A DNA stretch of 7,144 nucleotides from assembly GCA_937896895.1 (NCBI GenBank), contig CALBNV010000098.1, positions 1-7,144 on the forward strand. Direction: 5' to 3'. The notes under the pieces are model-generated. The model searched no databases and was not told where the DNA came from. It was given only the letters and a program-made list of their open reading frames with translations. A program made the translations under genes and the position numbers. Below are positions 5,668 through 7,144 of this stretch, piece by piece; the stretch's first letter is position 1, and each line of letters opens with the position of its first letter. Origin of the DNA: an uncultured Bacteroidales bacterium (GTDB taxonomy: Bacteria; Bacteroidota; Bacteroidia; Bacteroidales; F082).

Positions 5668-5708
5668 TAATTAAAATTATATTAAGTTATATATATAATT
5701 TAATAATG
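5662..5708. other. AT-only spacer with long inverted repeat
   Basis: Almost pure A+T between the IS and the stop of the exported-protein gene. AAATTATAT (5674-5682) and ATATAATTT (5693-5701) form a perfect 9-bp inverted repeat. It could act as a weak transcription stop, an easily melted element, or just a preferred IS target. No GC-rich terminator is seen for either flanking gene. Confidence 0.5.
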
Positions 5709-6692
5709 CTAATTCTCAATAATTGAATCTGCCGTAGGACAGACCTCAAGATAACCTTTGCCAGAATAAGGATCCCACTGAATTACGTTATGGAAAATTT
5801 GACAAGTAGTCATGTTGTCCATAGAGGCCTCATACGCAGTAGGTAAATACCTTCGCCAACCAGAACATCCTTCCGTCATGTCCCATAAGTCTTTCAAATC
5901 TTTTACATAAGATTTAGCAAAAGCATCCATGTATGAACTTTGCCTAACGATAGTATCCTTAAGCTCAGTGTTTGTTTTTATTCTTGTCGTTAATTGTTTA
6001 ATATTATTCTGTAACTCAACCATTTGTTCAGACTGTGTTACAGCACGATCTTTCGAACACGTAGCTGCCCATTTATGAGCTGACTTATTGTATAAATCAT
6101 TATATTTCTTTTGCTCTGATGTTTCGACATCTTCATACCAAATATTATAATGGCATGTCTTGCCCCAGCAATCAGTTTTCTCTTTGCGCTCGACTTGTTT
6201 GTAGCGTGCATTGCTGCCTGTATAATCGCCATGTTTAGCAAAGAATTTCGCTTCAAGATCATCTATGCAAGAATTATATTCAGCATTAATTGCGGATCTT
6301 TCATCATAATCTTTAGTGACATTAGCTAAAGCTGTTTGGTCGGCTTCAATGTCGGCAGCTCCAAATTTTTTCCTTGCATCAACATATGATCTTATAGATT
6401 GAACTACCCCGCTTGTGCTAAAGTTCCCCAATGTATTCTTTTTGTCTGTGGCTCGGGACTCGCATTGATTCACTCGAATGTATTCCGCATGTTCAGCATC
6501 AGCACGTTCTTGAGCTGCTTTTATTTCAGCTGCTCGACGTTCCTGTTCGGCTTTATTCGCAGCTTCTCGACCTGCTGATACGGCAATTCCGAATGGGTCA
6601 AAGGCAAATGCTGTCGAAGGACATAGATCCATTACGACCAATGTCAGGAACACCGGTATGACGCATGATACAAATTGATTCATAACTCGCAT
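5709..6692 (-). CDS. Exported coiled-coil protein with eight cysteines, unknown function
   Basis: The first 30 residues form a Sec signal peptide: a short basic start, a hydrophobic core VIPVFLTLVV (11-20), and STAFA before FDPFG with predicted cleavage after Ala30. The frame extends upstream to a GTG at 6734, but ATG 6690-6692 has GGAGG (6697-6701) directly upstream and a proper signal peptide, giving 327 residues. The mature protein begins with an Ala/Glu/Arg-rich helical region (38-75) likely to form a coiled coil. It contains eight cysteines (77, 142, 175, 180, 212, 276, 297, 318), an even number suited to disulfides in the periplasm or outside. No lipobox or further membrane segment is seen, and I recognise no family. 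Its own promoter lies at 6743-6771. Roles in surface exclusion, adhesion or envelope attachment are guesses only. Confidence 0.85.
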   Translation of the reverse strand: MRVMNQFVSCVIPVFLTLVVMDLCPSTAFAFDPFGIAVSAGREAANKAEQERRAAEIKAAQERADAEHAEYIRVNQCESRATDKKNTLGNFSTSGVVQSIRSYVDARKKFGAADIEADQTALANVTKDYDERSAINAEYNSCIDDLEAKFFAKHGDYTGSNARYKQVERKEKTDCWGKTCHYNIWYEDVETSEQKKYNDLYNKSAHKWAATCSKDRAVTQSEQMVELQNNIKQLTTRIKTNTELKDTIVRQSSYMDAFAKSYVKDLKDLWDMTEGCSGWRRYLPTAYEASMDNMTTCQIFHNVIQWDPYSGKGYLEVCPTADSIIEN

Positions 6693-6742
6693 AAAACCTC
6701 CAGTAACCGTTAGGCAACCGTGGGATAGTTCCACGAAGCCTC

Positions 6743-6771
6743 TTTATATTATCTCTAGCACATTACAACAA
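6743..6771 (-). promoter_or_regulatory. Promoter of the exported-protein gene
   Basis: On the minus strand -35 TTGTTG (6766-6771) and -10 TATAAA (6743-6748) are 17 bp apart. The predicted leader of about 45 bases contains a small CGTGG/CCACG stem-loop (6719-6735) and the motif TAACCGTTAG on the plus strand (6704-6713), which also resembles sequences in the origin-like region. Confidence 0.7.
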
Positions 6772-6774
6772 CAG

Positions 6775-7014
6775 CTGCAAGTGAATTTACCATCAGTCTA
6801 CCGTAATGTCTCTTAGAGGATGATCTAACGTAGCCGTTAGGAACCTTGCGGTCATTGTCGGAATCTTTCGATTCTTGTCGGAATATTTCGATTCTTGGTT
6901 CCTTTCGGGGCTGCTGAAAATGTAATAGTGTCCGAAGCCCAACCCTTAAAGAAAATTTGCCCCGAGATTTGTAATTTGCCTCATGGGTTAAACCGAAAAG
7001 GTCAAGATACCCAG
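6775..7014. other. Non-coding structured region upstream of the iterons
   Basis: No gene seen. It contains tandem 20-bp repeats (6855-6894) flanked by the inverted pair AGGAACC (6839-6845) and GGTTCCT (6897-6903), then TCGGGGC (6905-6911) with GCCCCGA (6959-6965). The GGGGCT part can alternatively pair with AGCCC at 6936-6940. The density of complementary segments suggests a folded RNA (primer, antisense or attenuator) or a structured origin element. Strand and boundaries cannot be fixed from sequence alone. Confidence 0.5.
6855..6894. repeat. Two tandem 20-bp repeats with internal dyad
   Basis: TTGTCGGAATCTTTCGATTC (6855-6874) is followed directly by a copy with one change, C to A (6875-6894). 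Each unit has a GAATC/GATTC dyad, perfect in the first and with one mismatch in the second, so each could be a dimeric protein site or a small hairpin. Confidence 0.9.
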
Positions 7015-7112
7015 TGTAACCTGCTGTAACTTTTTTGTAACTTTTTTGGTTTTCTTATTTGTTTAATAAAATCAATAATTTAAGGCAACTGTAACCTTGT
7101 AACCGTTGTAAC
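7015..7112 (+). repeat. Six TGTAAC iterons in two triplets (candidate replication origin)
   Basis: TGTAAC occurs at 7015, 7025, 7036, 7090, 7098 and 7107, all in one orientation. The last three are also at 1, 9 and 18 of the left end. Start-to-start spacing inside the triplets is 8-11 bp, near one helical turn. Each triplet is followed by TCTTATTT (7053-7060 and 7114-7121) and then very AT-rich DNA, so the module looks duplicated. Degenerate TGTAAT copies lie at 6921 and 6970. Repeated short sites beside AT-rich DNA upstream of a replication gene are typical of an iteron origin. They could equally be operators for the polymerase gene. No consensus DnaA box was seen by eye. Confidence 0.6.
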
Positions 7113-7144
7113 CTCTTATTTAGAAAATTTTAAGAATATTTTTT
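7090..7144. repeat. Terminal direct repeat, right copy (circularity overlap)
   Basis: Exact copy of 1-55. Removing one copy gives a circle of about 7,089 bp in which the non-coding region at the right end runs straight into the leader of the DNA polymerase gene at the left end. Confidence 0.93.

Noticed and set aside
4313..5669. TTATAATA at 4313-4320 and 5662-5669 as the IS target duplication
   Set aside because: The left copy is ten bases away from the inverted repeat while the right copy abuts it, and the surrounding DNA is nearly pure A+T, so a shared 8-mer is weak evidence.
6624..6692. Possible lipoprotein signal (Cys24) in the exported protein
   Set aside because: The residues before Cys24 are MDL, which do not fit a lipobox (small residues at -1 and -2). 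STAFA followed by FDPFG is a better signal peptidase I site.
6732..6734. GTG at 6734 as the start of the exported protein
   Set aside because: It would put 14 residues in front of a normal signal peptide, and no ribosome binding site is seen there. GGAGG lies before the ATG at 6692.
1..7144. Small DNA virus (filamentous or microvirus-like) instead of a plasmid
   Set aside because: No capsid, coat, zonula-occludens-type ATPase, rolling-circle Rep or packaging gene is recognisable; a cryptic phage satellite cannot be fully excluded.

Overview
The window is almost certainly one complete small circular replicon. Its first 55 bases (1-55) are repeated exactly as its last 55 (7090-7144), as expected from a circular molecule opened by an assembler, so the unique length is about 7,089 bp. 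Read as a circle it carries seven credible protein genes, one insertion sequence and a non-coding, origin-like region spanning the junction. No Rep initiator, relaxase, partition, toxin-antitoxin, capsid or packaging gene is recognisable. The host looks like a bacterium that uses AAGGAG ribosome binding sites, sigma70-type promoters (TTNNNN-17-TATAAA) and Sec export with an AxA cleavage site. A Gram-negative, possibly host-associated proteobacterium is my best guess, but the sequence does not settle this.

Layout. From 86 to 2083 (+) lies a family A (Pol I-like) DNA polymerase with an intact 3'-5' exonuclease and no 5' nuclease. It ends in a strong bidirectional terminator (2083-2115). Facing it, read on the minus strand, are two units with nearly identical promoter/leader cassettes. 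One drives a 100-residue unknown protein (2143-2445). The other drives a probable operon of a 205-residue unknown protein (3288-3905), a short single-stranded DNA-binding protein (2942-3229) and a very acidic 116-residue protein (2573-2923). An IS256/Mutator-family element (4331-5661, transposase on +) sits beside AT-rich spacers. On the minus strand, 5709-6692 encodes an exported, cysteine-containing, coiled-coil-rich protein of unknown function with its own promoter.

The origin-like region (about 6775-7089 plus 1-85) holds six TGTAAC iterons in two triplets. Each triplet is followed by TCTTATTT and AT-rich DNA. Upstream is a block of tandem 20-bp repeats and nested inverted repeats that may be a structured RNA or replication signal.

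How it may work together (inference): the replicon brings its own replicative polymerase and SSB but apparently no classical initiator. It would start at the iteron/AT-rich region by an RNA primer, a host factor, or one of the unknown proteins, and extend with its private Pol I-like enzyme. The duplicated promoter cassette could co-regulate the SSB operon and the 100-residue gene. The exported protein is the only gene that looks directed at the envelope or exterior. The most novel aspect is this initiator-less polymerase + SSB + acidic protein replicon with a shared promoter/hairpin control element.
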